Positions 1 to 8,201 of a DNA stretch of 12,598 bases are shown piece after piece; within the stretch, counting starts at the first letter, position 1, and the number at the start of each line of letters is the position of its first letter. The translations under genes and the position numbers were made by a program. The stretch is from Candidatus Bathyarchaeota archaeon (GTDB lineage Archaea > Thermoproteota > Bathyarchaeia > 40CM-2-53-6). The DNA is taken from positions 1 to 12,598 of the forward strand of contig VBBH01000196.1 in NCBI GenBank assembly GCA_005888695.1, in the 5' to 3' direction. A model generated the notes under the pieces. The model searched no databases. It saw only the letters and a program-made list of their open reading frames with translations, and was not told the origin of the DNA.

Positions 1-12
1 TATGAGTCAGCA

Positions 13-2127
13 ATGTTCACACTCGCTCCTTGGCTCATCTGGATCACGCCGCTCGCCGGTGCACTGCTGACCCCGGTGCTTGCGAGGATTCATTCTAAGG
101 TCCGCAACTACGCGGCTGTAGCCTTTACTTTGGCAGCCGCGATACTCGCGACATACACAGCGCTTACAGTCGCCCCCGGCGACTATCAACTGGATTGGAT
201 GCCATCTTTCCGATTAGCGAGCGGCGGCAGTCCATTGCGAGCAGGGGTCTTGGTGGACCCATTGAGTATGTTCATGATCAACATTGTCGCATGGGTCAGC
301 TTCCTGATAATGGTCTACAGCCTCGGCTACATGAAAGGAGACGATGGATTGACCCGCTACTGGTTCTTCATGAACCTCTTCATCGGCAACATGCTCCTCC
401 TAGTTCTGGCTGACAATCTACTGATGATGTTCTTCGGCTGGGAAGGCGTGGGCCTATGCTCCTATGCACTGATCGGTCATTACTACAAGGATCAGCATGA
501 ATACTGGGTCGGAACCCCCGGAGATCAAGCGCTCGGGATCCCACAAGCATACCCACCTAGTCATGCGGGAATGAAAGCGTTCGTAGTTACGAGGATCGGA
601 GACATTGCTCTTCTAATCGCGATATTCTTGATCTACGCCTACGCTGGCACGTTCAACTACAACGAGTTGGCTTCAAAGCTCTCCGGCGGAGGAAACTGGG
701 CGGCTAGCCTTGCAAGGCTCGGACTCCTCGTCCCGACCGCCATCCTCTTCTTCGGTGGACCAATCGGAAAGTCAGCACAATTTCCGCTCCAGGAATGGTT
801 GCCAGATGCAATGGCCGGTCCCACATCCGTCTCTGCACTGATACATGCAGCAACGATGGTCAAAGCTGGAGTCTTTCTAACTGGAAGAATGGGCCCGGTA
901 TTCTACGCTGCACTGGCCCAGTTCGGACAACTTACACCATTCTTCGGCACGATCGCATGGATCGGAGTCATAACCGCCTTTCTCGCCGCAATACAAGCCA
1001 CAGTTCAACGTGAAATAAAGAAGGTGTTGGCATACTCGACCGTTTCCCAGATTGGCTATATGATGCTAGGCCTAGGTGTCGCTGGTCTCGGCACAGACTT
1101 CCTCCTTGGATACACAGCGGGCCTCTTCCATGTCATGAGCCACGCAGTCTTCAAGGCTTCAATGTTCCTCGCTGCCGGCTGGGTGCTGCACGCGGCAGAG
1201 TCCAGGTTCATGGACGAGATGGGCGGCTTATCGCAAGTGTTACGGCTTACGACAATCTCGATGTTCATCGCCGGATTCTCTCTGATGGGCATCCCGCCGC
1301 TAAGCGGTTTCTGGACCAAGGACCAAGTATTGTTTGCAAGCTATAGCGCTGGCCAGTTCGTTCTTTACGCACTAGCCTTGGCAACCGTTCTGTTAACGGG
1401 ATATTACACGATGAGAATGCTCGGAATGACCTTCACTGGCAAGCCTAGCCGCCATTTGCAAGAAGTCGTAGAGCACGGGGGTCATCTGCACGAAGCAGGT
1501 CCCGTAATGTTGGTCCCGTACTTCTTGCTCGCAATCGGCAGCGTTGCCATAGGGATTGCTTTCCCATTCATCCGCGATCGGTTAACCACTTATCTGAGCA
1601 GTACAATCCTCATTCCAACTTCGGCTACGGCTGTTCTCCAAGCGTCACCGGTGCCGGGGCTCAGCCTTGAACTCCTGCTTACCATCGTTAGCGTTGTCGT
1701 CGCTGCCACTGGAGCGGCAATCGGTTACTATCGCTACTTTGGTGGAAAGCATCCATTCACCATGAAAATGGGCGCAGTAGAGCACTTTCTCTTCGACCGA
1801 CTCTATCTAAACGCCATGTACTACAAAATCTTTGTAAACGGTATGATGCTCGCCGCACACGCGCTATATCGTTACATTGAACTTGGCATCTGGAACAGGT
1901 TGAACATGATTGTTCCTCAGCGGTTCTATCGATACTCTGAAGCCAGCGCAACCCTGGATACTCGTATCGTAGATGGGGCAGTTACTGGTATCGCAACATC
2001 AGGGTCGCGACTTAGCAACCTGCTCCGAAGATTGCAAACCGGCGTGACAGAACAGTATATTCTAGGCTTCGCGATTGGAATCTTTCTACTCCTATTGTAC
2101 ATGATATTCGTAATTGGAGCAAGCTAG
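13..2127 (+). CDS. nuoL: Complex I (NADH/F420H2 dehydrogenase-type) membrane subunit L
   Basis: A 704-residue polytopic membrane protein, the distal antiporter-like proton-pumping subunit of a complex I-type dehydrogenase. Visible family marks are WEGVGLCS with the helix-5 glutamate (E144), GKSAQFPLQ with the helix-7 lysine (K253), the SALIHAATMVKAG stretch (H278, K284) and SGFWTKDQ with the helix-12 lysine (K436), all key residues of the ion path in E. coli NuoL. About 20 extra residues (roughly 161-185) lie before the MKAFVVTRIGD motif compared with E. coli. The C-terminal 110 residues (about 590-700) fit the long lateral helix and last membrane helix that run along NuoM and NuoN. The ATG at 13 is the first start; a TGA at 3-5 may end the preceding gene, expected to be nuoK. 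The stop lies 6 bases before nuoM. Whether the electron donor is NADH, F420H2 or ferredoxin cannot be told from this subunit. An Mrp antiporter role is unlikely given the L-M-N neighbours. Confidence 0.95.
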   Translation: MFTLAPWLIWITPLAGALLTPVLARIHSKVRNYAAVAFTLAAAILATYTALTVAPGDYQLDWMPSFRLASGGSPLRAGVLVDPLSMFMINIVAWVSFLIMVYSLGYMKGDDGLTRYWFFMNLFIGNMLLLVLADNLLMMFFGWEGVGLCSYALIGHYYKDQHEYWVGTPGDQALGIPQAYPPSHAGMKAFVVTRIGDIALLIAIFLIYAYAGTFNYNELASKLSGGGNWAASLARLGLLVPTAILFFGGPIGKSAQFPLQEWLPDAMAGPTSVSALIHAATMVKAGVFLTGRMGPVFYAALAQFGQLTPFFGTIAWIGVITAFLAAIQATVQREIKKVLAYSTVSQIGYMMLGLGVAGLGTDFLLGYTAGLFHVMSHAVFKASMFLAAGWVLHAAESRFMDEMGGLSQVLRLTTISMFIAGFSLMGIPPLSGFWTKDQVLFASYSAGQFVLYALALATVLLTGYYTMRMLGMTFTGKPSRHLQEVVEHGGHLHEAGPVMLVPYFLLAIGSVAIGIAFPFIRDRLTTYLSSTILIPTSATAVLQASPVPGLSLELLLTIVSVVVAATGAAIGYYRYFGGKHPFTMKMGAVEHFLFDRLYLNAMYYKIFVNGMMLAAHALYRYIELGIWNRLNMIVPQRFYRYSEASATLDTRIVDGAVTGIATSGSRLSNLLRRLQTGVTEQYILGFAIGIFLLLLYMIFVIGAS

Positions 2128-2133
2128 ACAGGA

Positions 2134-3609
2134 ATGCTCGGAATACTCTCAATCATCGTCTTCCTCCCAGTCCTAATGGCCATCCCCACCTACATTTTAG
2201 GCAAGATCAAACCGAAGCTCGCTCGCATCGTTTGCATAGGGACAACGACCGCCTTGTTCGGCCTCACGATGCTCACTCTGGTGTTCTACCGGTACGGTTC
2301 ATCCACTCCAGCGTTTCAACTCGTGGATACCATGCCATGGGCACCATCCTTCGGGCTCAATTACATCGTCGGCCTCGACGGCATCAGTCTCCCCCTTCTG
2401 ATTATTTCCACATTTCTCAGCCTCCTTGCATGCGCGGGATCATGGGACCTCATCAACTTCCAGGAACCAGAATACTATGCGCTCTTCCTGATCTTCGAGA
2501 CCGGCATAATCGGAGTCTTCTCGTCTCTCAATCTGATCCTGTTCTACGTCTTCTGGGAGATAGTCTTGATACCCATGTTCTTCTTCATAGGCGTCTGGGG
2601 AGGCCCCAGACGAAGATATGCCGCACTAAAATTCCTATTATTCACGTATTCTGCCAGCGCCGTGATGCTTTTCGGTTTCCTGGCAGTGTTCGCTTACACT
2701 CACACGTTCGATTACATATCCGTCGACGGCTCGCCGACTCTAATGTCTCAAGTAAGCCAGATGCCTATGTTCATTCAGTTGTTCGCATCAGTAACCACAT
2801 TCATCGGATTCGCGGTGAAACTGCCCATCGTCCCGTTCCATACGTGGCTTCCGGACGCACACGTCGAGGCCCCCGCCCCCGTCAGCGTTCTACTGGCCGG
2901 CCTTCTCCTGAAAATGGGTGGCTACGGGTTCATCAGGTACAACCTGCTCCTCTTCTCTAATGCAGCCAACACATTATGGCCATACTTTGCTGGAATAGGA
3001 CTAATCACGATGATCTACGGTGCCACTGTTGCACTTGTCCAAACGGACCTGAAACGAATGATAGCTATGACGAGCATCAACCACATGGGCTTCGTCCTAT
3101 TGGGTACTTTCTCCCGTGACATTGCTGGAGTCTCAGGTGCTGTGTTCCAAATGTTCAATCATGCTTTAGCGATTGGTATTCTCTTCCTCATGTCCGGCTA
3201 CATCCATGAACACATGGGCACTCGAAATATCAACGAGTTGGGTGGATTGAGGGGAAGGATGCCACTGACCGCGACATTGCTGGTTTTTGGCTCATTGGCG
3301 GCTATGGCGATACCTGGGCTCTCGAACTTCATCAGCGAATACCTCGTCATCGCGGGTGCTCTTACCGCGAATCCAATCTTTGCTCTTGCCATCATCGCCC
3401 CGGCCTTGACCGTCGGATACTTTCTCTGGATGCTAAGGCGGGTTGTCCTGACTCCTGCGACCGGACCTCGCAACGAATTGCATCTCCATTCCCTAATCAT
3501 TCTAGCCGCCTTCCTCGTACCCTTGTTTATCCTCGGAGCCTATCCTGGACCAATGCTTGACAGCATAATTCGGCCAACAATCCTCAGATTCTTGGGGGGA
3601 GGGCCTTAG
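2134..3609 (+). CDS. nuoM: Complex I-type dehydrogenase membrane subunit M
   Basis: A 491-residue polytopic protein, the middle antiporter-like proton-pumping subunit of complex I. The length is normal for the family. Key charged residues are present: E142 in FWEIVLIPMFFF, K229 in FAVKLPIVPFHTWLPDAH, K260 in LLLKMGGYG and E402 in NFISEYLV, where NuoM has glutamate while NuoL and NuoN have lysine. That glutamate and the HTWLPDAHVEAPAPVSVLLA stretch separate it from L and N. The start follows nuoL by 6 bases and the stop is 2 bases before nuoN, so the three are surely co-transcribed. No strong ribosome binding site is seen before the ATG, so translation may be coupled to nuoL. Confidence 0.95.
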   Translation: MLGILSIIVFLPVLMAIPTYILGKIKPKLARIVCIGTTTALFGLTMLTLVFYRYGSSTPAFQLVDTMPWAPSFGLNYIVGLDGISLPLLIISTFLSLLACAGSWDLINFQEPEYYALFLIFETGIIGVFSSLNLILFYVFWEIVLIPMFFFIGVWGGPRRRYAALKFLLFTYSASAVMLFGFLAVFAYTHTFDYISVDGSPTLMSQVSQMPMFIQLFASVTTFIGFAVKLPIVPFHTWLPDAHVEAPAPVSVLLAGLLLKMGGYGFIRYNLLLFSNAANTLWPYFAGIGLITMIYGATVALVQTDLKRMIAMTSINHMGFVLLGTFSRDIAGVSGAVFQMFNHALAIGILFLMSGYIHEHMGTRNINELGGLRGRMPLTATLLVFGSLAAMAIPGLSNFISEYLVIAGALTANPIFALAIIAPALTVGYFLWMLRRVVLTPATGPRNELHLHSLIILAAFLVPLFILGAYPGPMLDSIIRPTILRFLGGGP

Positions 3610-3611
3610 AA

Positions 3612-5081
3612 ATGGCTCCTCTACAACTCGTTCCACTCATCAGCTTGGCAGTCTTTGGACTGATCGCCCCACCCGCTGGCCTACTTCGAGGGGGACGGAT
3701 GAGATTGAGACCGGCACCATATCTCGGCATACTTGGTTTGCTGATCGCGCTTGGCTCAATCTCATGGTTTATCCTCGTCAACTATCAACCCACTGCGCTC
3801 GGCGCCCTCCGGTTCGACCTATTCACTTACTTCTTCGGCGGAATCCTCATAGGCACATCGACTCTCGTCGCACTTGCTTCACTCGGATTCACAAAAGGCG
3901 ATCCGAACGAGGCCCCATACTACGGCCTCCTTCTGCTCTCAACACTGGGAATGGTCATACTGGCCGCATCGCAAGACCTAGTCCTGTTGTACGTGGGATG
4001 GGAATTGATGAGCGTCCCAACCTACGCTTTGACCGCGATCAAGAAGAGAGACGTTCTCTCGAATGAAGCGGCAATGAAATTCTTCGTCCTATCGGCCATG
4101 TCATCGGCCCTCTTGGTCTATGCGATATCTCTCATCTACGGCATGACAGGCTCCACAAGCTTAGTCGACATTCGGAGTATTCTTGTCAACATAGCAGTCT
4201 CGCAACCGGGCGTCAAACCCTTTGGCGTGATAGCATTGGTCTTGTTCATCGTCGGCTTCGGCGTCAAGATGGCCGTGGTTCCTTTTCATATGTGGATTCC
4301 TGACGCGTTCGAAGGAGCACCTTCAACAATAAGCGCCCTACTCGCATCCGGCGCAAAACTTGCCGCCTTCGCAGCCGCCTTCCGTGTTTTCATCTTCGGC
4401 ATGGGCACCTTCCAAGTCGATTGGTACTCTACCTTCGCCATCCTAGCCATAGTTACTATGACGCTCGGCAATGTCGCAGCGTTGATGCAGAAGAGTTTCA
4501 CACGACTCCTGGCATATTCTAGCATTGGTCAAGCCGGTTATCTACTGATTGCGCTCGCCGTCACGACTCCGACCAACACGCTCGGATTAGCAGGTGCGAT
4601 TTTCCACTCGTTGAATTATGGAATATTGAAGACGGCCACGTTCATAGCAGCTGCAGCGATTGCAACCAAGCTCCCGGTGACAGATCTCACATCTTTCAAC
4701 GGTCTGGGAAAGCGGATGCCTCAAACCGCATTCGGGATCACAATACTTTTCTTGGCACTGGCAGGCGTACCCCCACTAAACGGCTTCTTCAGCAAAGCCA
4801 TCCTCTTTACGGGGGCGCTAAACTCGCCGTTCTCCTGGGGACCTTACCTGGCAATCGCAGCTTTGCTGAACAGTGGATTCAGCATGGGATACTATGGATG
4901 GGTGATTAAGCGCATGTATCTTGACGATCCAGCGGACGCATCTCGGCTTCCCGAGCCTCGATCATACACAAGAATCCTCTGGCTAGCCGTTATCCTAACA
5001 TTTGCTATAGGAATCTATCCCCAACCCTGGATCTCACTTTCACAGAGCGCTGCGACATCTTTGTTATCCATCGTGAGCTAG
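3612..5081 (+). CDS. nuoN: Complex I-type dehydrogenase membrane subunit N
   Basis: A 489-residue polytopic protein, the antiporter-like subunit closest to the Q-module end of complex I. Family marks are E131 in YVGWELMSVPTYAL, K219 in GFGVKMAVVPFHMWIPDAFEGAP, K249 in LLASGAKLAAFAA, and K395 in GVPPLNGFFSKAILF, matching the essential charged residues of E. coli NuoN. The GAPSTISALLASGAKLAA stretch is typical of NuoN rather than NuoM. A purine-rich GGAGGG at 3598-3603, inside the end of nuoM, is placed well for ribosome binding at the ATG at 3612. The gene is the last of the nuo run: after its stop come an inverted repeat and a separate promoter. The ATG at 3612 is supported by the 2-base spacing from nuoM. 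Confidence 0.95.
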   Translation: MAPLQLVPLISLAVFGLIAPPAGLLRGGRMRLRPAPYLGILGLLIALGSISWFILVNYQPTALGALRFDLFTYFFGGILIGTSTLVALASLGFTKGDPNEAPYYGLLLLSTLGMVILAASQDLVLLYVGWELMSVPTYALTAIKKRDVLSNEAAMKFFVLSAMSSALLVYAISLIYGMTGSTSLVDIRSILVNIAVSQPGVKPFGVIALVLFIVGFGVKMAVVPFHMWIPDAFEGAPSTISALLASGAKLAAFAAAFRVFIFGMGTFQVDWYSTFAILAIVTMTLGNVAALMQKSFTRLLAYSSIGQAGYLLIALAVTTPTNTLGLAGAIFHSLNYGILKTATFIAAAAIATKLPVTDLTSFNGLGKRMPQTAFGITILFLALAGVPPLNGFFSKAILFTGALNSPFSWGPYLAIAALLNSGFSMGYYGWVIKRMYLDDPADASRLPEPRSYTRILWLAVILTFAIGIYPQPWISLSQSAATSLLSIVS

Positions 5082-5093
5082 AGACCAGGTCTC
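5081..5093. repeat. Perfect inverted repeat at the nuoN stop
   Basis: GAGACC-A-GGTCTC is a 6-base inverted repeat with one central base, beginning on the last base of the nuoN stop codon. No T-run follows directly, so it is not a canonical archaeal terminator. It may be a transcript 3'-end or processing structure, or a protein-binding site. A second perfect palindrome sits at the same place relative to the atpC stop. Confidence 0.55.
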
Positions 5094-5141
5094 GGCGTAG
5101 CCTCAGGGGTACGGAGGATCGACGTATCGGGTCCATTTACT

Positions 5142-5155
5142 CGAACAGTTTTATA
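5142..5155 (+). promoter_or_regulatory. Putative archaeal promoter (BRE/TATA) of the atp operon
   Basis: A TATA-like TTTTATA lies at 5149-5155, preceded by a purine-containing CGAACA (5142-5147) where the TFB recognition element is expected. A start of transcription about 25 bases downstream of the box centre would fall near 5177-5180, leaving a leader of about 20 bases before the atpH ATG at 5200. It is the only good box in the 118-base gap between nuoN and atpH. No experimental evidence is available. Confidence 0.55.
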
Positions 5156-5199
5156 GCACACTGAAGGTTCGTCCGGTCGAATAAGTCGCGGATTGAATC

Positions 5200-5517
5200 A
5201 TGTCTGGCATCGATGCCGTCAAGAAGATCGTTGAGACAGAGGAAGAGGCCAGAAGGATCGTTGAGGACGCTAGACAACGAGCCCAGCAAATAATCTCCCA
5301 AGCCTCTAAGGAGGCAGAAGGAGTAAGAGACCAGGTCCTCGCAGATGCTAGAAGACGACGGGAAGAGATGCTAACGAGAGCTCGCGAGGAGGCCGAGAAG
5401 GAAGCAACGGAGTCGGAAAGGGAGACCGAGAAATTGATAGAGAATTATCATCGAGCTTTCGACGAAAGAAAGAACGACGCCGTTCGAAAGGCCGTGGAAC
5501 TCGTATTGCAGAAGTAA
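5200..5517 (+). CDS. atpH: A-type ATP synthase subunit H (peripheral stalk, G-like)
   Basis: A 105-residue, almost wholly charged and alanine-rich helical protein. It is one half of the H/E (G/E) peripheral stalk that holds the catalytic head still against rotor torque. An 11-residue periodicity is plain: alanines at residues 17, 28, 39, 50 and 61 start successive hendecads (EEARRIVEDAR, QRAQQIISQAS, KEAEGVRDQVL and so on). This is the pattern of the right-handed coiled coil known for this stalk. The C-terminal 25 residues (AFDERKNDAVRKAVELVLQ) fit the small C-terminal part that pairs with subunit E. It is the first gene of the operon, behind the promoter near 5149, with ATG at 5200. Its TAA shares one base with the atpE start (TAATG). 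The coiled-coil sequence alone would be weak, but the position before atpE makes the call firm. Confidence 0.88.
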   Translation: MSGIDAVKKIVETEEEARRIVEDARQRAQQIISQASKEAEGVRDQVLADARRRREEMLTRAREEAEKEATESERETEKLIENYHRAFDERKNDAVRKAVELVLQK

Positions 5518-6173
5518 TGATGGAAATGTCGGAATCACTAGAGAAGCTGCGTAATCGAATCCTATCTGATGCTAAACTCAAAGCCGACGAGATTATCCGA
5601 GAGGCGAGCCAGAAAGCTGATCAAATCCGGAACGAGGCCCGTGAGAAAGCCGAGCGTGAAGCTAGCGAGATTCTCGCACGTGCCGAGGCGGAAGCTGAGG
5701 CCGCTAGGCGTAGCATCATAAGCTCCAGAATAAGAGCCAACCGACTCAAGCTTCTAGAAGAGAGGAACAAGATCGTGCAAAGCGTTCTAGCTGATGTGGA
5801 AGAGCGACTTTCCACTGTCGCGACGACAGGAAATTTCCAGGAGGTCGTGAAGAGACTCGCAACGGAAGCCATCGATGCTATCGGATCCGACCATGCAACA
5901 TTGAAGATTGGGTTTCCAAAGACATCACGTGACAAATTCAACCTCCCGGCAGATGCCTTGCCAAGAGGCGCCACTGTCGTTTATGACGAGAAACTTGCAG
6001 AGGAACTCGGTGGCGTTGTTGCAAGCGACTCAGAAGGGAAGATTGCCTACCGTAACACCTTTCGAGCAAGATTGGGACGGCTCGATCGCGAATTGTTGAC
6101 TCTGATTTCATCCGCAATCTTCGGTCAACAACAGCCGGCCCAAAGAGAAAAAGTGGAAGCAACCGCTGCGTAG
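5517..6173 (+). CDS. atpE: A-type ATP synthase subunit E (peripheral stalk)
   Basis: A 218-residue peripheral stalk subunit that pairs with H and caps the top of the A3B3 head. Residues about 8-80 form a coiled coil with clear 11-residue repeats beginning at K22, K33, K44 and R55 (KADEIIREASQ, KADQIRNEARE, KAEREASEILA, RAEAEAEAARR). Residues about 100-203 are the globular head-binding domain, with the family signature ELGGVVASDSEGKIAYRNTF (164-183) and a closing IFG. The last 15 residues are polar and probably disordered. The start overlaps the atpH stop as TAATG; ATGs at 5517, 5520 and 5526 all lie within four codons, so the exact start is uncertain by a few residues. It is slightly longer than many archaeal E subunits because of the tail. 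Confidence 0.92.
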   Translation: MMEMSESLEKLRNRILSDAKLKADEIIREASQKADQIRNEAREKAEREASEILARAEAEAEAARRSIISSRIRANRLKLLEERNKIVQSVLADVEERLSTVATTGNFQEVVKRLATEAIDAIGSDHATLKIGFPKTSRDKFNLPADALPRGATVVYDEKLAEELGGVVASDSEGKIAYRNTFRARLGRLDRELLTLISSAIFGQQQPAQREKVEATAA

Positions 6174-6185
6174 GCAACTAAAGTA

Positions 6186-8201
6186 TTGTTAACGCCCGTC
6201 CGAATGCGAAGAGTCACAGTAATAGTTTCAAAAGACCAACTGACGCATTTTCTTTCATATGTCGGCCAGGAGGGTCTGCTTCACCTTATCACGGTGCCGG
6301 AGAAACAAATACCAGCAGGAGCTAGTCCCTTCGAGACGGCCTCAATAGTGGCACGCTCGGCTGCAATTCGTAACAGGCTCGCGACTATCGCTCCGTTAAT
6401 GCGAGGCGCTCGCGGAGTGCCCGAGCCAGGCGAGGTTGCTGGTCAAAGCATCGAAGGTCTCGCTGATTATTTGGACAAAGAAGCTTCAAGCATGGAACAA
6501 GTCGTCAAAATACTTGAGGCGCGAAGAGAGAAGCTCACGGGAGAAAAGGAACAGTACATACAGCTCTCCCGCCTCTTCGCAGGACTCGAAAAGCTCGGCG
6601 TTAGACTAAACACAACAACTAGTAGTGGGTTCACCACCGTACTAATCGGGGAGGCTCCAAGGGAATCTGTGGAGGGCATTCGGGCCGAATTGGATCGACT
6701 ATCTTATGGCAACGCGATCCTTGCAATTACGAGCACCAGCGATGAGACCGAGGCTTTCTTTGCAATATTGCCAAGCGCCTTTCAGGACGAGGCGAGGCAA
6801 ATACTTGCGGCCTTAGGAGCGAAGCTTGAGCTTGGGCTTGCCGAATTTCCATCTGACCCTTCAGTGGCTAGGAAACAAGTAGAACAGACGCTCGAGGAGG
6901 TCAGGGAAGGAGAGAAGGGGCTTGAGGCCGAAAGGCTACGGCTGACAAAGGAAAACGGACAGAGATACGCATCCCTTGCTCGAATGTCCGAAATCCTCGA
7001 AGTTCGTGCAAAAGCCCTGTCGTCTTCTCTGGCGACCCAATCGACAGTGTTGCTCGATGCTTGGGTTCCGGAAGCAAAGTTTGATAGTTTCTCGAAGGGA
7101 GCAGCGAAGGCGGTAGGCGACGGCATCTCCATCCAAGTTGATGAACATGCTGCTGAGCGAATCGCGAAGACGGCACGAGAACATAGCGAAGAACTAATAC
7201 CTGAACATGTCGTCGGAGAAGAGCCACCACCAACACTCATCGATGCTCCAGCATTTTTCAAGCCTCTGCAGTCTGTAATCAACAACTTCGGGACCCCATC
7301 GTATCATGAGTTGAACCCGTTACCTTTCATGATAATCACCTATCCGATTATCTACGGCCTAATGTTTGGCGACGTTGGTCAAGGATTGCTCTTCATTTTC
7401 GGCGGCCTATTCTTATGGAGTCTGAAGAAAAAGGGAAAGAAAATCTTCGAGCTGGGTCAAATGATTGTGGATGGTTCTGAACTTCTCATTTTGCTTGGCA
7501 TTGGCATCGTTATCTTTGGGATAATATTCGGAGACTTCTTTGGGTTCGAACCTGACTTCCTCAAGTTTAACATCGTCAACGGTGTTAGGGCTCCCATCTT
7601 TAGTCCGAGCGATCTGAAAATCGAATTCATGGTTATTACACTCTTCATCGGCGTAGCACACTTAACATTCGGTCTGTCCTTGAGCGCGGTCAATAAGATC
7701 AGAAACAAAGAGTATTCGCATGCGATCTTCGGCCCGATTTCCTGGGCTGTGTTCTACATATCAGGAGTCTATGTCATTTCACAGATTGTGATCTCGGGGT
7801 TCAAGTTCGGGATTGCACTCAAACCGCCCAATGTGTACTTCCTTGTCTCAATCTTTGTGCCATTAGGGCTTATGGCGTGGAAGGAGGGAGGGCTCCACAT
7901 GTTCGAGGCATTCCTCAGTTCCGCCAGCAACACATTCTCCTATCTACGGATCTGGGCGCTGAATATTGCGGACTTCGAATTCAAGTTCGCTCTGTTCATA
8001 GCTCTTGGGGTTTTGGGAGCAATAATCGGCAACGTCCTCGTCCTTATCATAGAAGGCCTGATCGTTTTCGTGCAAACTCTGCGACTTCATTGGGTCGAGT
8101 GGTTTAGTAAGTTTTATGAGGGAACGGGAACCCCGTTCGCGCCATATCAAGAACCGTTGACAGGATTGGTTGCAACTAACAAATGGTATCAGAACCAATA
8201 A
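6186..8201 (+). CDS. atpI: A-type ATP synthase subunit I (a-subunit: stator arm and ion channel)
   Basis: A 671-residue subunit that anchors the peripheral stalks and forms the two ion half-channels against the proteolipid ring. Residues 1 to about 310 are the cytoplasmic arm: a lobe beginning PVRMRRVTVIV, coiled-coil helices (about 90-135 and 225-280) and an alpha/beta lobe (about 148-222). From about 380 come roughly eight membrane helices with MFGDVGQGL (393-401), FGIIFGDFFGFE (444-455), the essential arginine R588 in SYLRIWALNIA, and the second conserved arginine R633 in TLRLHWVEWFSKFYEG. The TTG start at 6186 is preferred to the ATG at codon 7 because the family normally begins with a few residues before PVRM. 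The stop overlaps atpK by 19 bases. An oddity is that the helix carrying R588 continues as ADFEFKFALF, placing D596, E598 and K600 where a mostly neutral stretch is usual. Confidence 0.96.
   Translation: MLTPVRMRRVTVIVSKDQLTHFLSYVGQEGLLHLITVPEKQIPAGASPFETASIVARSAAIRNRLATIAPLMRGARGVPEPGEVAGQSIEGLADYLDKEASSMEQVVKILEARREKLTGEKEQYIQLSRLFAGLEKLGVRLNTTTSSGFTTVLIGEAPRESVEGIRAELDRLSYGNAILAITSTSDETEAFFAILPSAFQDEARQILAALGAKLELGLAEFPSDPSVARKQVEQTLEEVREGEKGLEAERLRLTKENGQRYASLARMSEILEVRAKALSSSLATQSTVLLDAWVPEAKFDSFSKGAAKAVGDGISIQVDEHAAERIAKTAREHSEELIPEHVVGEEPPPTLIDAPAFFKPLQSVINNFGTPSYHELNPLPFMIITYPIIYGLMFGDVGQGLLFIFGGLFLWSLKKKGKKIFELGQMIVDGSELLILLGIGIVIFGIIFGDFFGFEPDFLKFNIVNGVRAPIFSPSDLKIEFMVITLFIGVAHLTFGLSLSAVNKIRNKEYSHAIFGPISWAVFYISGVYVISQIVISGFKFGIALKPPNVYFLVSIFVPLGLMAWKEGGLHMFEAFLSSASNTFSYLRIWALNIADFEFKFALFIALGVLGAIIGNVLVLIIEGLIVFVQTLRLHWVEWFSKFYEGTGTPFAPYQEPLTGLVATNKWYQNQ

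Noticed and set aside
2232..2960. 242-codon plus-strand frame within nuoM
   Set aside because: It lies entirely inside nuoM in another frame, and its histidine/arginine-rich composition is typical of out-of-frame reading.
13..5081. Mrp-type sodium/proton antiporter instead of complex I
   Set aside because: The L, M and N subunits occur together in complex I order with NuoN-specific sequence, and no MrpB, C, E, F or G genes are present.
5149..5152. T-run as an archaeal terminator for nuoN
   Set aside because: Only four T residues, about 55 bases after the inverted repeat, and they form part of a better TATA box.
6782..7285. 167-codon minus-strand frame opposite atpI
   Set aside because: It is antisense to the atpI arm, serine-rich and without motifs; atpI is firmly coding there.
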